From Actinomadura meyerae (lineage in GTDB: Bacteria > Actinomycetota > Actinomycetes > Streptosporangiales > Streptosporangiaceae): a stretch of DNA of 64,000 bases. This document shows, one piece after another, positions 34,378 through 42,242 of this stretch (positions are counted from its first letter, which is position 1; every line of letters begins with the position of its first letter). The notes under the pieces are model-generated. The model searched no databases. It had not been told where the DNA came from and saw nothing but the letters and a program-made list of their open reading frames with translations. A program made the position numbers and the translations under genes. The stretch lies in NCBI RefSeq assembly GCF_900188445.1, contig NZ_FZOR01000001.1, positions 310,001 through 374,000 of the forward strand, written 5' to 3'.

Positions 34378-35523
34378 GTGATGGGCCTGGAGACCGCGCT
34401 GTGGCGGGCCGTCGCCGTCTACCGGGGCCTGGCGCTGGTCTACGCCGCGATCGTGATCGCCAACAACTTCGACGGCTACGCGCACCCGGCCGCCGGCTGG
34501 GCCGTCCTTGCCGTCATGGCCGCGTGGACGGCCTACGCGGTCGCCGCGTACGGCGACCCGCGCCGCCGCGGATGGCCGCTGCTGGCCGCCGACCTCGCCG
34601 TCGCCGCGGCGAGCATCCTCGCGACGGCGTGGGTGGAGACCGCCGCGAACATCGCCGCCGGCCGCCCCACCCTGCCGGTGTCGTGGGTGGCGGCGGCGGT
34701 GCTGGCCTGGGCGGTGGCCGGCGGGCGAAGGGTCGGCCTCGCCGCCGCGGTCGTGCTGGCCGCCGCGAACCTGCTGGTCCACGTGATCGCCGGGACGAGC
34801 GGCGGCATCGGCGGCACGACCTTCAACGGGATCGTCCTGCTGCTGCTCGCCGGCCTCGTCGTCGGGCACGTCGTCCGGCTGGCCCGGGAGGCCGAGGCGC
34901 GGCTGGCGCGGGCGGTCGAGCTGGAGTCGGCGAACCGGGAGCGCGAGCGGCTCGCCCGCGGCATCCACGACTCCGTCCTGCAGGTCCTCGCGATGGTGCA
35001 GCGGCGCGGCGGCGAGCTCGGCGGCGAGGCGGCCGAGCTGGGCCGGCTGGCGGGGGAGCAGGAGGCCGCGCTGCGCGCCCTCATCGGCGGCGCCCCCGCG
35101 GCCCCCGCGCCGCACGCCGCCGACGCCGACCTGCGCCCGCTGCTGACCGCGCTCGCGTCCACGTCCGTCACGGTCTCCACGCCCGCGACCGAGGTGCCGC
35201 TGCCCGCGCACGCCGCCCGCGAGGTCGCGGCGGCCGTGGCGGCGGCGCTGGACAACGTCCGGCGGCACTGCGGCGACGGTGCGCGCGCGTGGGTGCTGCT
35301 GGAGGACGGCCCGGACGAGGTCGCGGTGAGCGTCCGCGACGACGGCCCCGGCATGCCGCCGGGCCGGCTGGAGGAGGCGGAGGCGGACGGGCGGCTCGGC
35401 GTCGCCCAGTCGATCCGGGGCCGCGTCGCCGACCTCGGCGGCACGGTCGCGATCACCAGCGCGCCCGGCGAGGGCACCGAGATCGAGATCGCGGTGCCCC
35501 GGCGCCCGGCCCGTCCGGCTTAG
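34378..35523 (+). CDS. NarL-type sensor histidine kinase, membrane
   Basis: 381 residues from GTG 34378 (ATG 34381 is equally possible). Five or six hydrophobic segments fill residues 12-165, followed by RERERLARGIHDSVLQVLAMVQRRG, a HisKA_3 dimerisation helix with the phospho-acceptor His in GIHDSVLQ. The ATPase part has a weak N box (ALDNVRRHCG) and G boxes (VRDDGPGMPPG, EGTEIEIAVP). The extracellular loops are short, so the signal is probably felt within the membrane. The partner regulator follows with only 9 bases between. Confidence 0.9.
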   Translation: MMGLETALWRAVAVYRGLALVYAAIVIANNFDGYAHPAAGWAVLAVMAAWTAYAVAAYGDPRRRGWPLLAADLAVAAASILATAWVETAANIAAGRPTLPVSWVAAAVLAWAVAGGRRVGLAAAVVLAAANLLVHVIAGTSGGIGGTTFNGIVLLLLAGLVVGHVVRLAREAEARLARAVELESANRERERLARGIHDSVLQVLAMVQRRGGELGGEAAELGRLAGEQEAALRALIGGAPAAPAPHAADADLRPLLTALASTSVTVSTPATEVPLPAHAAREVAAAVAAALDNVRRHCGDGARAWVLLEDGPDEVAVSVRDDGPGMPPGRLEEAEADGRLGVAQSIRGRVADLGGTVAITSAPGEGTEIEIAVPRRPARPA

Positions 35524-35532
35524 GGTGTGGGC

Positions 35533-36186
35533 GTGAGCCTGCGAGTCATGGTCGTGGACGACCATCCGATGTGGCGCGAGGCCGTCGCCCGCGACCTCGC
35601 CGAGGCCGGGCACGACGTGGTCGCCACCGCGGGGGAGGGCCGGGCCGCCGTCCGCGTCGCCGCCGCCGCGCGGCCCGAGGTCGCGGTCGTCGACCTCCAG
35701 CTGCCCGACCTGAGCGGCGTCGAGGTCACCCGCCGCCTCGCCGCCGCCGACCCGCCCGTCCGGGTGCTGGTGCTGTCGGCGAGCGGGGAGCAGCAGGACG
35801 TCCTGGAGGCGGTGAAGGCGGGCGCGACCGGCTACCTGCTGAAGTCCGCCGCCCGCGAGGAGTTCCTCGACGCCGTCCGCCGGACCGGGGAGGGCGACGC
35901 CGTGTTCACCCCCGGCCTCGCCGGGCTCGTCCTCGGCGAGTACCGCCGCCTCGCCGCCGCGCCCGCGCGCGCCGACGACGACGCCCCGCGCCTCACCGAC
36001 CGCGAGACCGAGGTGCTGCGCCTCGTCGCGAAGGGCCTCACGTACCGGCAGATCGCGCAGCGCCTCGTGCTGTCCCACCGCACGGTGCAGAACCACGTGC
36101 AGAACACCCTCGGCAAGCTCCAGCTCCACAACCGGATCGAACTCGTCCGCTACGCCATCGAGAAGGGCCTCGACCAGGAGGACTAG
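35533..36186 (+). CDS. NarL/FixJ-type response regulator
   Basis: 217 residues. I choose GTG 35533 because TAGGGT (35521-35526), which includes the stop of the kinase gene, lies six bases upstream and gives a leaderless option; GTG 35527 would add two residues. Receiver domain: VDDHPMWRE, VVDLQLPD (phospho-Asp), LSAS and LLKSAAREE. The output is a LuxR-type helix-turn-helix: LTDRETEVLRLVAKGLTYRQIAQRL, then HRTVQNHVQNTLGKLQLHNR. It forms a pair with the preceding kinase; targets unknown. Confidence 0.93.
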   Translation: MSLRVMVVDDHPMWREAVARDLAEAGHDVVATAGEGRAAVRVAAAARPEVAVVDLQLPDLSGVEVTRRLAAADPPVRVLVLSASGEQQDVLEAVKAGATGYLLKSAAREEFLDAVRRTGEGDAVFTPGLAGLVLGEYRRLAAAPARADDDAPRLTDRETEVLRLVAKGLTYRQIAQRLVLSHRTVQNHVQNTLGKLQLHNRIELVRYAIEKGLDQED

Positions 36187-36297
36187 CGGCGCGGGAACTG
36201 GCGCTCGCCGGAGTCCGGTGGTCGTATGGCGGCGAGCCCGCCGCGTCCTGCCGCGCGTTGCGGGGGAACGGTGTGCCGTGGCCCGTGGCAGCGGCTA

Positions 36298-36309
36298 TGG
36301 TCTAGACCA
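36298..36309. promoter_or_regulatory. DasR-type operator (dre) upstream of pfkA
   Basis: TGGTCTAGACCA at 36298-36309 is a perfect 12-base palindrome, identical to the core of the dre site bound by the GntR-family regulator DasR, which controls N-acetylglucosamine and chitin use in actinomycetes and releases DNA when amino-sugar phosphates rise. It lies 85 bases before the pfkA start, overlapping TATGGT (36296-36301), a possible -10. The regulator itself is not in the window. Confidence 0.85.
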
Positions 36310-36393
36310 ATGGCGGCGCGCCGGTCCCGGTGGCCGCGAGTTCGGGCCTGTGGAGATCGAGGGAGGAGCCCGGTGGCGGGAGAAGGAGACGGC

Positions 36394-37419
36394 ATGCGCG
36401 TCGGAGTGCTGACCGGTGGCGGGGACTGCCCCGGACTGAACGCGGTGATCCGCGCGGTCGTCCGCAAGGGCGTGCAGGTCTTCGGCTACGAGTTCGTGGG
36501 CTTCCGGGCCGGCTGGCGCGGGCCCCTCGAAGGCGACACCGTGGCCCTGGACGTCCAGGCCGTGCGCGGGATCCTGCCGCGCGGCGGCACCATCCTCGGC
36601 TCGTCCCGGACCAACCCGATCAAGGTCGAGGGCGGCATCGAGCGGATCAAGGACAACCTCGCCGGCCTCGGCGTGGACGCGCTCATCGCCATCGGCGGCG
36701 AGGACACCCTCGGCGTCGCGCGCGAGCTGTACGCCAACGGCGTCAACGTCGTCGGCGTCCCGAAGACGATCGACAACGACCTCAACGCGACCGACTACAC
36801 GTTCGGGTTCGACACCGCGGTCAACATCGGCATGGAGGCCGTCGACCGGCTGCACACCACCGCCGAGAGCCACCACCGCGCGCTGATCTGCGAGGTCATG
36901 GGCCGGCACGCGGGCTGGATCGCGCTGCACGTCGGCATGGCCGCCGGCGCCAACGTCATCCTCATCCCCGAGCGGCCCTTCGACATCGAGAAGGTCTGCC
37001 AGTACGTGGAGAGCCGGTTCAAGACCCGGTACGCGCCGATCATCGTCGTGTCCGAGGGCGCGCACCCGGTCGACGGGCAGATGCAGCTGCAGACCGGGGA
37101 GCGCGACGCGTTCGGGCACGTGCGGCTCGGCGGCATCGGCCAGGCCCTCGCCGACGAGATCGAGAAGCGCACCGGCAAGGAGGCCCGCGCCACCGTGCTC
37201 GGGCACATCCAGCGCGGCGGCACCCCCACCGCGTTCGACCGCGTCCTCGCCACCCGCTTCGGCCTCCAGGCCATCGACGCCGTCAAGGACGGCGACTTCG
37301 GCAAGATGGTCGCCCTCCAGGGCACGAGCATCGTCCGGGTCGGGCTGGACGAGGCGACCAAGGAGCTGAAGACCGTCCCGCTGGAGCGCTACGCCGAGGC
37401 CGAGGTCTTCTTCGGCTGA
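36394..37419 (+). CDS. pfkA: 6-phosphofructokinase, probably pyrophosphate-dependent type
   Basis: 341 residues, ATG 36394 with AAGGAG seven bases upstream. It phosphorylates fructose 6-phosphate. The fold motifs are GVLTGGGDCPGLNAVIR, PKTIDNDLNATDYTFGFDTA (catalytic Asp), EVMGRHAGWIAL and GHIQRGGTPTAFDR. By E. coli numbering, which fits directly, residue 104 is Asp (GGEDT) and residue 124 is Lys (PKTIDND). Asp104/Lys124 is the pair found in PPi-dependent enzymes such as that of Amycolatopsis methanolica; ATP enzymes have Gly104. The reaction may therefore be reversible and use PPi. A DasR site lies upstream. The next gene, thiI, follows an inverted repeat. Confidence 0.9.
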   Translation: MRVGVLTGGGDCPGLNAVIRAVVRKGVQVFGYEFVGFRAGWRGPLEGDTVALDVQAVRGILPRGGTILGSSRTNPIKVEGGIERIKDNLAGLGVDALIAIGGEDTLGVARELYANGVNVVGVPKTIDNDLNATDYTFGFDTAVNIGMEAVDRLHTTAESHHRALICEVMGRHAGWIALHVGMAAGANVILIPERPFDIEKVCQYVESRFKTRYAPIIVVSEGAHPVDGQMQLQTGERDAFGHVRLGGIGQALADEIEKRTGKEARATVLGHIQRGGTPTAFDRVLATRFGLQAIDAVKDGDFGKMVALQGTSIVRVGLDEATKELKTVPLERYAEAEVFFG

Positions 37420-37425
37420 TCGGGG

Positions 37426-37517
37426 CCTCCTGGCGGGAACACGTTTTCCAGGTCGCGGTGTTGCCCACTGTGGGCCACACTGGAACCCCGGCCCCTCGAC
37501 CTGTTCCCGCCAGGAGG
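37426..37517 (+). promoter_or_regulatory. 16-bp inverted repeat that pairs with the thiI ribosome-binding site
   Basis: CCTCCTGGCGGGAACA (37426-37441) is the exact reverse complement of TGTTCCCGCCAGGAGG (37502-37517). The right arm contains the whole Shine-Dalgarno AGGAGG (37512-37517), seven bases before the thiI ATG. The 60 bases between arms can form nested stems (CAGGTCG with CGACCTG; GCCCAC with GTGGGC). If transcribed, the structure would block translation of thiI, so it is a candidate cis-regulatory RNA; it could instead act as pfkA 3' end. No known riboswitch consensus is recognised. Confidence 0.7.
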
Positions 37518-37524
37518 ATCACGC

Positions 37525-38757
37525 ATGACCACGCTCGACACCGCGCCGGCGGACGTCCTTGAGCAGTCGCCGGCCGACGGCGAGCCGTGCGTCCTGCTCA
37601 AACTGGGCGAGGTCGTCCTCAAGGGCAAGAACCGCGAGCAGTTCGAGCGGCGCCTCGCCGACAACGTCCGGCTCGCCGTCCGCCCCATCGCCCGCGTCGA
37701 CGTCGTCCGCCGCCACGGCGTGTTCATCATCCGCAAGCACGACGCCGACCTGGCCACCATGGACCGGATCGCGCAGCGCGTGACCGACGTCATGGGCATC
37801 GTGTGGGCGCACCGCGCCTGGCGCGTCGGCAAGGACCTCGCCAGCGTCGAGCGCGCCGCCCTCGAGCTCATGGACGGCCGCACCGGCACCTTCGCCGTCC
37901 GGTCCCGGCGCCGCGACAAGCGCTTCCCGATGACCTCCACCGAGCTCGACCGGCACATCGGCGGGCTCGTCGCCGAGCGCTACGGGCAGCCCGTCCGGCT
38001 CAAGGACCCCGAGCACACCCTGTCCATCGAGGTCGACCGCGACGAGGTGTTCGTCTACTCCGGCGGCCTGCCCGGCCAGGGCGGCCTCCCCGTCGGGATG
38101 AGCGGCCGCGCCCTCGTGCTGATGTCCGGCGGCATCGACTCGCCCGTCGCCGCCTACCGGATGATGCGCCGCGGCCTGCGCGTCGACTACCTGCACTTCT
38201 CCGGCATGCCGTTCACCGGCCCCGAGTCGATCTACAAGGCGTACGCGCTGGTCCGCGAGCTGGACAAGTTCCAGGGCGGCTCCCGGCTGTTCGTCGTCCC
38301 GTTCGGCAAGGCGCAGCAGCAGATCAAGTCGTCCGGCGCGGACCGGCTCGCCGTGATCGCGCAGCGCCGGCTGATGCTGCGCACCGGCGAGCTCCTCGCC
38401 CGCCGGCTGCGCGGCGGCGCGCTGATCACCGGCGACGCCCTCGGCCAGGTGTCCAGCCAGACGCTCACCAACATCACCGCGCTGGACGACGCCGTCGAGC
38501 TGCCGATCCTGCGGCCCCTCGTCGGCATGGACAAGACCGAGATCATGGACCAGGCGCGCCGCATCCGCACCCTGTCGATCTCCGAGCTGCCCGACGAGGA
38601 CTGCTGCACCATGCTCGCGCCCCGCCGGGCCGAGACCAAGGCCAAGATCGACGACCTCCGCCGCATCGAGAAGCGCCTCGACGTCGACGAGCTCGCCGAC
38701 CACCTGGCCGACTCCGTCCAGGAGCACCGCCCCGCCTACGGCGACCCCGCCACCTGA
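37525..38757 (+). CDS. thiI: tRNA 4-thiouridine synthetase ThiI
   Basis: 410 residues, ATG 37525 after AGGAGG. It activates U8 of tRNA by adenylation and inserts sulfur; in some bacteria it also serves thiazole synthesis. N-terminal ferredoxin-like and THUMP regions (about 20-180; LKLGEVVLKGKNREQFERRL, RSRRRDKRFPMTSTELDR) are followed by the PP-loop ATPase with LMSGGIDSPVAAYRMM (about 193-208). The C-terminal rhodanese domain of the E. coli enzyme is missing, as in Bacillus ThiI, so another sulfur donor must serve. DEDCCTML holds two adjacent Cys. In the window it is far from thiOSG, so its link to thiamine is open. Confidence 0.95.
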   Translation: MTTLDTAPADVLEQSPADGEPCVLLKLGEVVLKGKNREQFERRLADNVRLAVRPIARVDVVRRHGVFIIRKHDADLATMDRIAQRVTDVMGIVWAHRAWRVGKDLASVERAALELMDGRTGTFAVRSRRRDKRFPMTSTELDRHIGGLVAERYGQPVRLKDPEHTLSIEVDRDEVFVYSGGLPGQGGLPVGMSGRALVLMSGGIDSPVAAYRMMRRGLRVDYLHFSGMPFTGPESIYKAYALVRELDKFQGGSRLFVVPFGKAQQQIKSSGADRLAVIAQRRLMLRTGELLARRLRGGALITGDALGQVSSQTLTNITALDDAVELPILRPLVGMDKTEIMDQARRIRTLSISELPDEDCCTMLAPRRAETKAKIDDLRRIEKRLDVDELADHLADSVQEHRPAYGDPAT

Positions 38758-38773
38758 CCCCGGGCCGGAACCG

Positions 38774-38790
38774 GCCGGCTGAGCGCCGGC
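38774..38790 (+). terminator. Probable terminator of thiI
   Basis: GCCGGC (38774-38779), a 5-base loop TGAGC, then GCCGGC (38785-38790), followed by TTTCC, 17 bases after the thiI stop. Short but well placed between convergent genes. Confidence 0.55.
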
Positions 38791-38845
38791 TTTCCGCCGC
38801 GGTCCGGTTCTGATCGCGGGTCGGCGAGCGTCTTCCGATCGTGGA

Positions 38846-39763
38846 TCAGCGGGCGTCGAAGTCCGTGGGGCGCGGGGGTTCGGGGCCGTCGGGGCCCATC
38901 AGCGCGATCCGCTCCACGCGGACGATGCGGAAGCGGCGGCCCGCCACCGCGATGCCGTTGCGGCGGGGCTCGGCCTCCATCAGCTCCGCCGCCTCGGCGA
39001 AGCGGGCGACGTCCGCGTCCGCCGGGCTCTCCACCGCCGGGACCACGTGCCGGAAGTAGGTGATCAGCGCTTCGCGGGCCCGCCGCGGGGCGTCGTGCAG
39101 CCGGCCGACCGGCCGCCAGCGCCGCTCGCTTCGCTCGGCGACGGTGAACGCGGGCGCGAGCGCGACCGGGGTGAGGAACGCGCCGGGCGGGTCGTGACCC
39201 GCCGCGGCGGCCGCGTCCAGCACCTGGCACAGCAGCTCGGCCGCCGCCGGTTCGGACGCGGCCGCCGGGCCGTCGTCGGGCAGCAGCTCGTACGGGCGGA
39301 CGGCCTCGGCCCGGTCCGCGGCGGGGCGCGGGTCCGGGTCCGTGGGGCGGGGCGGCTCCGGGCCGTCGGGGCCGGTGCGGACGAGCTGCTCGATCCGCAC
39401 GATCCGGAACCGCCGCCCGCCCGCGGCGACCTCGTCGGCCGCCTCGCGCTGCACGGTGCGCGCGGCGGCGAGCAGCTCGTCCTCCGGCGCGCCGCCCGCG
39501 AGCGCCGCCATGTCCTCCAGCCGGCCGGCGAGCAGCTCGCGGGCGCCCTGCGGCAGCGGATCGCACGGGCACACGACCTGCCAGCCGTCCGGGACGCGCT
39601 CGGCGGCCGTGAACAGCGTGCCCACGGCCACGAGCTCCGGATAGGCGGTCAGGGCGCGGCACGCGTCCGCGAGCCGTACCGCGGCGACCGGGTCGACGCC
39701 GTCCAGGTCCTCCGGGAACAACCGGCCCCCGGCGTCACCATCGCCCATCGTCATGCCGGACAT
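38846..39763 (-). CDS. DUF5954-like protein with internal duplication
   Basis: 305 residues if started at ATG 39763; in-frame ATGs at 39766, 39754 and 39748 are also possible and no clear ribosome-binding site decides. The protein carries the same block twice: GGRRFRIVRIEQLVRTGPDG with EPPRPTDPDP near residue 135-165, and AGRRFRIVRVERIALMGPDG with EPPRPTDFDA at the very C-terminus. This GPDGPEPPRP signature is that of the actinobacterial DUF5954 family (recognised from memory). Both halves also hold an Ala-rich helical region. No catalytic motif is seen. A DasR-like site overlaps the short upstream region, so it may belong to the amino-sugar or developmental regulon. Confidence 0.75.
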   Translation of the reverse strand: MSGMTMGDGDAGGRLFPEDLDGVDPVAAVRLADACRALTAYPELVAVGTLFTAAERVPDGWQVVCPCDPLPQGARELLAGRLEDMAALAGGAPEDELLAAARTVQREAADEVAAGGRRFRIVRIEQLVRTGPDGPEPPRPTDPDPRPAADRAEAVRPYELLPDDGPAAASEPAAAELLCQVLDAAAAAGHDPPGAFLTPVALAPAFTVAERSERRWRPVGRLHDAPRRAREALITYFRHVVPAVESPADADVARFAEAAELMEAEPRRNGIAVAGRRFRIVRVERIALMGPDGPEPPRPTDFDAR

Positions 39764-39790
39764 CATCCCCGCCGTGCCGGTTCCGGCCAA

Positions 39791-39802
39791 TGGTCCAGAC
39801 CA
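39791..39802 (-). promoter_or_regulatory. Second DasR-like operator, upstream of the DUF5954 gene
   Basis: TGGTCCAGACCA (39791-39802) differs from the perfect dre palindrome by one base and is flanked by AA and TT (AATGGTCCAGACCATT, itself nearly palindromic). It lies 28 bases upstream of the likely start of the minus-strand gene, in a 44-base gap that must also hold the promoter (TAACAA/AAAATG patch), so binding would block transcription. Confidence 0.65.
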
Positions 39803-39807
39803 TTTTG

Positions 39808-40740
39808 TTACCGCCGCGTTCCCCACCGGGCGGGGACGATCAGCACGACCAGGCTCGCCGCCAGCAGCGCCAGACCCGCCAGCGCGGCGGCGCCGAGCCG
39901 CTCGTCCAGCAGCGCCACGCCGAGCACCGCGGCCACCGCCGGCTCCGCCAGCGTCAGCGTCGTCGCCGTCGTGGCCGGGGTGGTGCGCAGGCCCCGGGCG
40001 AACAGCAGGTAGCCGCCGCCCGTGGTGACCACGCCCAGGTAGAGGGCGATCAGCGCGCCCTGTCCGGTGAGCAGCCAGCCCGAGCCGGACGGCAGCAACG
40101 GCAGCAGCGGGACGGCCGCCGCGGCGAAGAGGGCCCCGGCGACGGCCCGGTCCTCCTCGCCGCGCCCGATGAGCACGGACGCGATCGTCGCGTACACCGC
40201 GTACGACAGCCCGGACAGCAGCGCCAGGGCGATGCCCGCCGGTTCGACGCCGGCGTCCCGGCCGCCGCCGATGAGCAGCGCGCAGCCCGCGACGGCGCCC
40301 GCGGTCGCCGCCGCCCACCGGCCGGTCGGGCGGGCCCGGCGGGTGAGCAGCCCGAGCACGCCGGTGAAGGCGGGCGCGCTGCCGATCGTGACGACCGTGC
40401 CCACGGCGACGCCGGTGCGGCCCGCCGCGACGAAGAACGCGGTCTGGTACACCGCGATCGCGACCGCGCCGGCGCCGATCAGCGGCAGGTTGCGGCGGTT
40501 GCCGAGCAGCCGCCGCAGCCCGGCGCCGCGGCGGGTGCAGGCCGCGAGCACGAACAGGACGAAGCCGCCGATGACGATGCGGCTCGCGGCGACCGAGAGC
40601 GCCGACGCGCCCTCGGCGAAGGTGCGGACGGTCCCCGTCGTCCCCCACAGGGACGCCGCGAGCAGGACGTCGGCGCCGCCGCCGGACCGGGCGCGGGCCA
40701 TCCGGCGGGAGGCATGCCGGAAAGAGGTGTGCTGTGACAC
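39808..40740 (-). CDS. EamA/DMT-family transporter
   Basis: 310 residues from GTG 40740, which has AGGAG five bases upstream. About ten membrane helices in two repeated EamA halves, for example LLAASLWGTTGTVRTFAEGA in the first and ALALLSGLSYAVYATIASVL in the second; the second half ends with AEPAVAAVLGVALLDERLG, the typical EamA end-of-repeat motif. Members export amino acids or other small metabolites; the substrate is unknown. There is a minor codon-usage change at its 5' end. It lies downstream of aroF on the same strand, 261 bases away, with no gene between. Confidence 0.9.
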   Translation of the reverse strand: MSQHTSFRHASRRMARARSGGGADVLLAASLWGTTGTVRTFAEGASALSVAASRIVIGGFVLFVLAACTRRGAGLRRLLGNRRNLPLIGAGAVAIAVYQTAFFVAAGRTGVAVGTVVTIGSAPAFTGVLGLLTRRARPTGRWAAATAGAVAGCALLIGGGRDAGVEPAGIALALLSGLSYAVYATIASVLIGRGEEDRAVAGALFAAAAVPLLPLLPSGSGWLLTGQGALIALYLGVVTTGGGYLLFARGLRTTPATTATTLTLAEPAVAAVLGVALLDERLGAAALAGLALLAASLVVLIVPARWGTRR

Positions 40741-41001
40741 TGAGGCTCCTGACCTCGAATCGGAAGAGGAAGATCCGGATTCGGGGCGCAGGAGGACGCC
40801 GGCCGGGCGCGTTCCGCGCCGGGCCGGGTCAGGACTCGTTGCGAGTGCGGTCGCCGCGCCCCGTCAGGAGCGCGGCGGCCCGCAGTCGGAAACCCAGTAC
40901 GCCACGGACGGGACGATACCGCGCCCGGCGGGTCCGGGCGCGGCCGGGTCCGGGCGGAGCGGTGTCGCCCCGCCCGGGACCGTCCAGGCGGCCGGGACCG
41001 C
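40741..41001. other. Gene-free gap between aroF and the EamA gene
   Basis: 261 bases between the aroF stop and the EamA start. GC-rich imperfect repeats such as GCGGGTCCGGGCGCGGCCGGGTCCGGGCG (40938-40966 region) are present. I see no gene, and only AGGAG next to the EamA start. Confidence 0.5.
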
Positions 41002-42048
41002 TCAGGCCGGGACCGCGTCCGGGTCCTCGGCCTGGGTCAGGGTGCGGTCCACCAGCGGGGGCAGGTCGCGGACGAGCTTGGCCAGCTCGCGGAGGTCGCC
41101 GTCCACCAGGGCCTGCGGGCCGTCGCAGAGGGCGGTCTCCGGGTGCGGGTGCACGTCGATGATCACGCCGTCGGCGCCGACCGCGATCGCGGCGCGGGTC
41201 AGCGGCAGGACGAGGTCGCGGCTGCCGCCCGAGTGCGACGGGTCGACGATGACCGGCAGGTGGGAGAGGCGCTGCGCCACCGGCACCGCGGAGATGTCCA
41301 GGGTGTTGCGGGTGGCCTTCTCGAACGTGCGGATGCCGCGCTCGCACAGCACGATGTCGAGGTTGCCGCGCTGCGCGACGTACTCGGCGGCCATCAGCCA
41401 CTCCTCGATCGTCCCGTTCATGCCGCGCTTGAGCATGACCGGCTTGCCGGACTCGCCCGCGGCCTGCAGGAGGGCGAAGTTCTGCGCGTTGCGGGTGCCG
41501 ATCTGCAGCATGTCCGCGTAGGAGGCGACCAGCTCGACGTCGCCGGCGTCCACCACCTCGGTGACGATCGGCATGCCCGTCTCCGCCCGCACGTCCGCGA
41601 GGATGCGCAGGCCCGCCTCGCCGAGGCCCTGGAACGCGTAGGGGGACGTGCGCGGCTTGAACGCGCCGCCGCGCAGCAGCGTCGCGCCCGCGGCCTGCGC
41701 CATCTGCGCGGCGCCGAGGGTCTGCTCCGGGGTCTCCACGGCGCACGGGCCGGCGATCAGCGTCATCGTGCCGGGGCCGATCGGCACGCCGCCGACCCGC
41801 ACCACCGAGCGCTCGGCGTGGTTCTCCCGGCTCACCAGCTTGTAGGGCGCCGAGATGCGGATCACGTCGGTGACGCCGCGCATCCCGCGCAGGTTGAGGG
41901 TGCCGAACTGCTGGACGTCGCCGACGAGCCCGACGATGGTCCGCTCCACGCCGCGGCTGACGAAGGCGTCACCTCCCGCCGTCTCGACCAGTGAGACGAC
42001 GGCCTTGATATCCGCTTCGTTGGCCTCCGGGGCCATGACGACGACCAT
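41002..42048 (-). CDS. aroF: 3-deoxy-D-arabino-heptulosonate 7-phosphate (DAHP) synthase, type Ibeta
   Basis: 348 residues, ATG 42048. It condenses PEP and erythrose 4-phosphate, the first step of aromatic amino acid synthesis. An N-terminal ferredoxin-like regulatory domain (MVVVMAPEANEADIKAVVSLV, about 1-70) precedes the TIM barrel with LIAGPCAVETPEQ, LLRGGAFKPRTSPYAFQG, PVMLKRGMNGTIEEWLMAAEY and PVIVDPSHSGGSRDLV, the PEP- and metal-binding residues of the Ibeta/KDOPS-like class. Enzymes with this extra domain (Thermotoga type) are feedback inhibited. The gene is preceded by a leader peptide with Tyr-Phe-Phe-Trp-Tyr and a terminator hairpin, so transcription is attenuated by aromatic amino acid supply. 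Confidence 0.95.
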   Translation of the reverse strand: MVVVMAPEANEADIKAVVSLVETAGGDAFVSRGVERTIVGLVGDVQQFGTLNLRGMRGVTDVIRISAPYKLVSRENHAERSVVRVGGVPIGPGTMTLIAGPCAVETPEQTLGAAQMAQAAGATLLRGGAFKPRTSPYAFQGLGEAGLRILADVRAETGMPIVTEVVDAGDVELVASYADMLQIGTRNAQNFALLQAAGESGKPVMLKRGMNGTIEEWLMAAEYVAQRGNLDIVLCERGIRTFEKATRNTLDISAVPVAQRLSHLPVIVDPSHSGGSRDLVLPLTRAAIAVGADGVIIDVHPHPETALCDGPQALVDGDLRELAKLVRDLPPLVDRTLTQAEDPDAVPA

Positions 42049-42117
42049 GCGTGTGCTGCCTCTCCTGTCTCGCCCGGAACCCCGGTGGGCCCCGCGGGAC
42101 GACCCCTGATACAGAGA

Positions 42118-42145
42118 AAGCCCCGGGCCACTGGGCCCGGGGCTT
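42118..42145 (-). terminator. Attenuator terminator in the aroF leader
   Basis: Perfect 12-bp stem AAGCCCCGGGCC (42118-42129) with GGCCCGGGGCTT (42134-42145), 4-base loop; on the minus strand it is followed by TCTCTGT after the TT of the stem. It lies 70 bases upstream of aroF and 15 bases after the leader-peptide stop. A competing pairing is visible: TGGTCTG inside the leader codons with CAGACCA after its stop, so ribosome position could decide termination. Confidence 0.85.
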
Positions 42146-42160
42146 CTCATCCGTGGTCTG

Positions 42161-42229
42161 TCAGCGCAACGCCTGGCAGACCAGCCGCCCGGGCTGGCCG
42201 TACCAAAAGAAATAGACGACGTTGCGCAC
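42161..42229 (-). CDS. aroF leader peptide (aromatic attenuator)
   Basis: 22 codons on the minus strand from GTG 42229 to TGA 42161-42163. The peptide begins MRNVV and then reads Tyr-Phe-Phe-Trp-Tyr (codons at 42200-42214), five consecutive aromatic residues, which is far beyond chance. Stalling of a ribosome there when charged aromatic tRNAs are scarce would change the fold of the RNA and prevent the terminator at 42118-42145, switching on aroF. TACGCT lies seven bases upstream of the GTG, so the transcript is probably leaderless. Comparable leader control of aroF is known from Corynebacterium (AroR, Phe-rich); here Tyr and Trp codons join the run. Direct reading of sequence; the mechanism is inferred. 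Confidence 0.88.
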   Translation of the reverse strand: MRNVVYFFWYGQPGRLVCQALR

Positions 42230-42236
42230 GGGCCCA

Positions 42237-42242
42237 AGCGTA
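42237..42242 (-). promoter_or_regulatory. -10 hexamer of the aroF leader transcript
   Basis: TACGCT on the minus strand, seven bases from the leader GTG at 42229. No convincing -35 is seen. Placement matches many other leaderless starts in this window. Confidence 0.55.
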
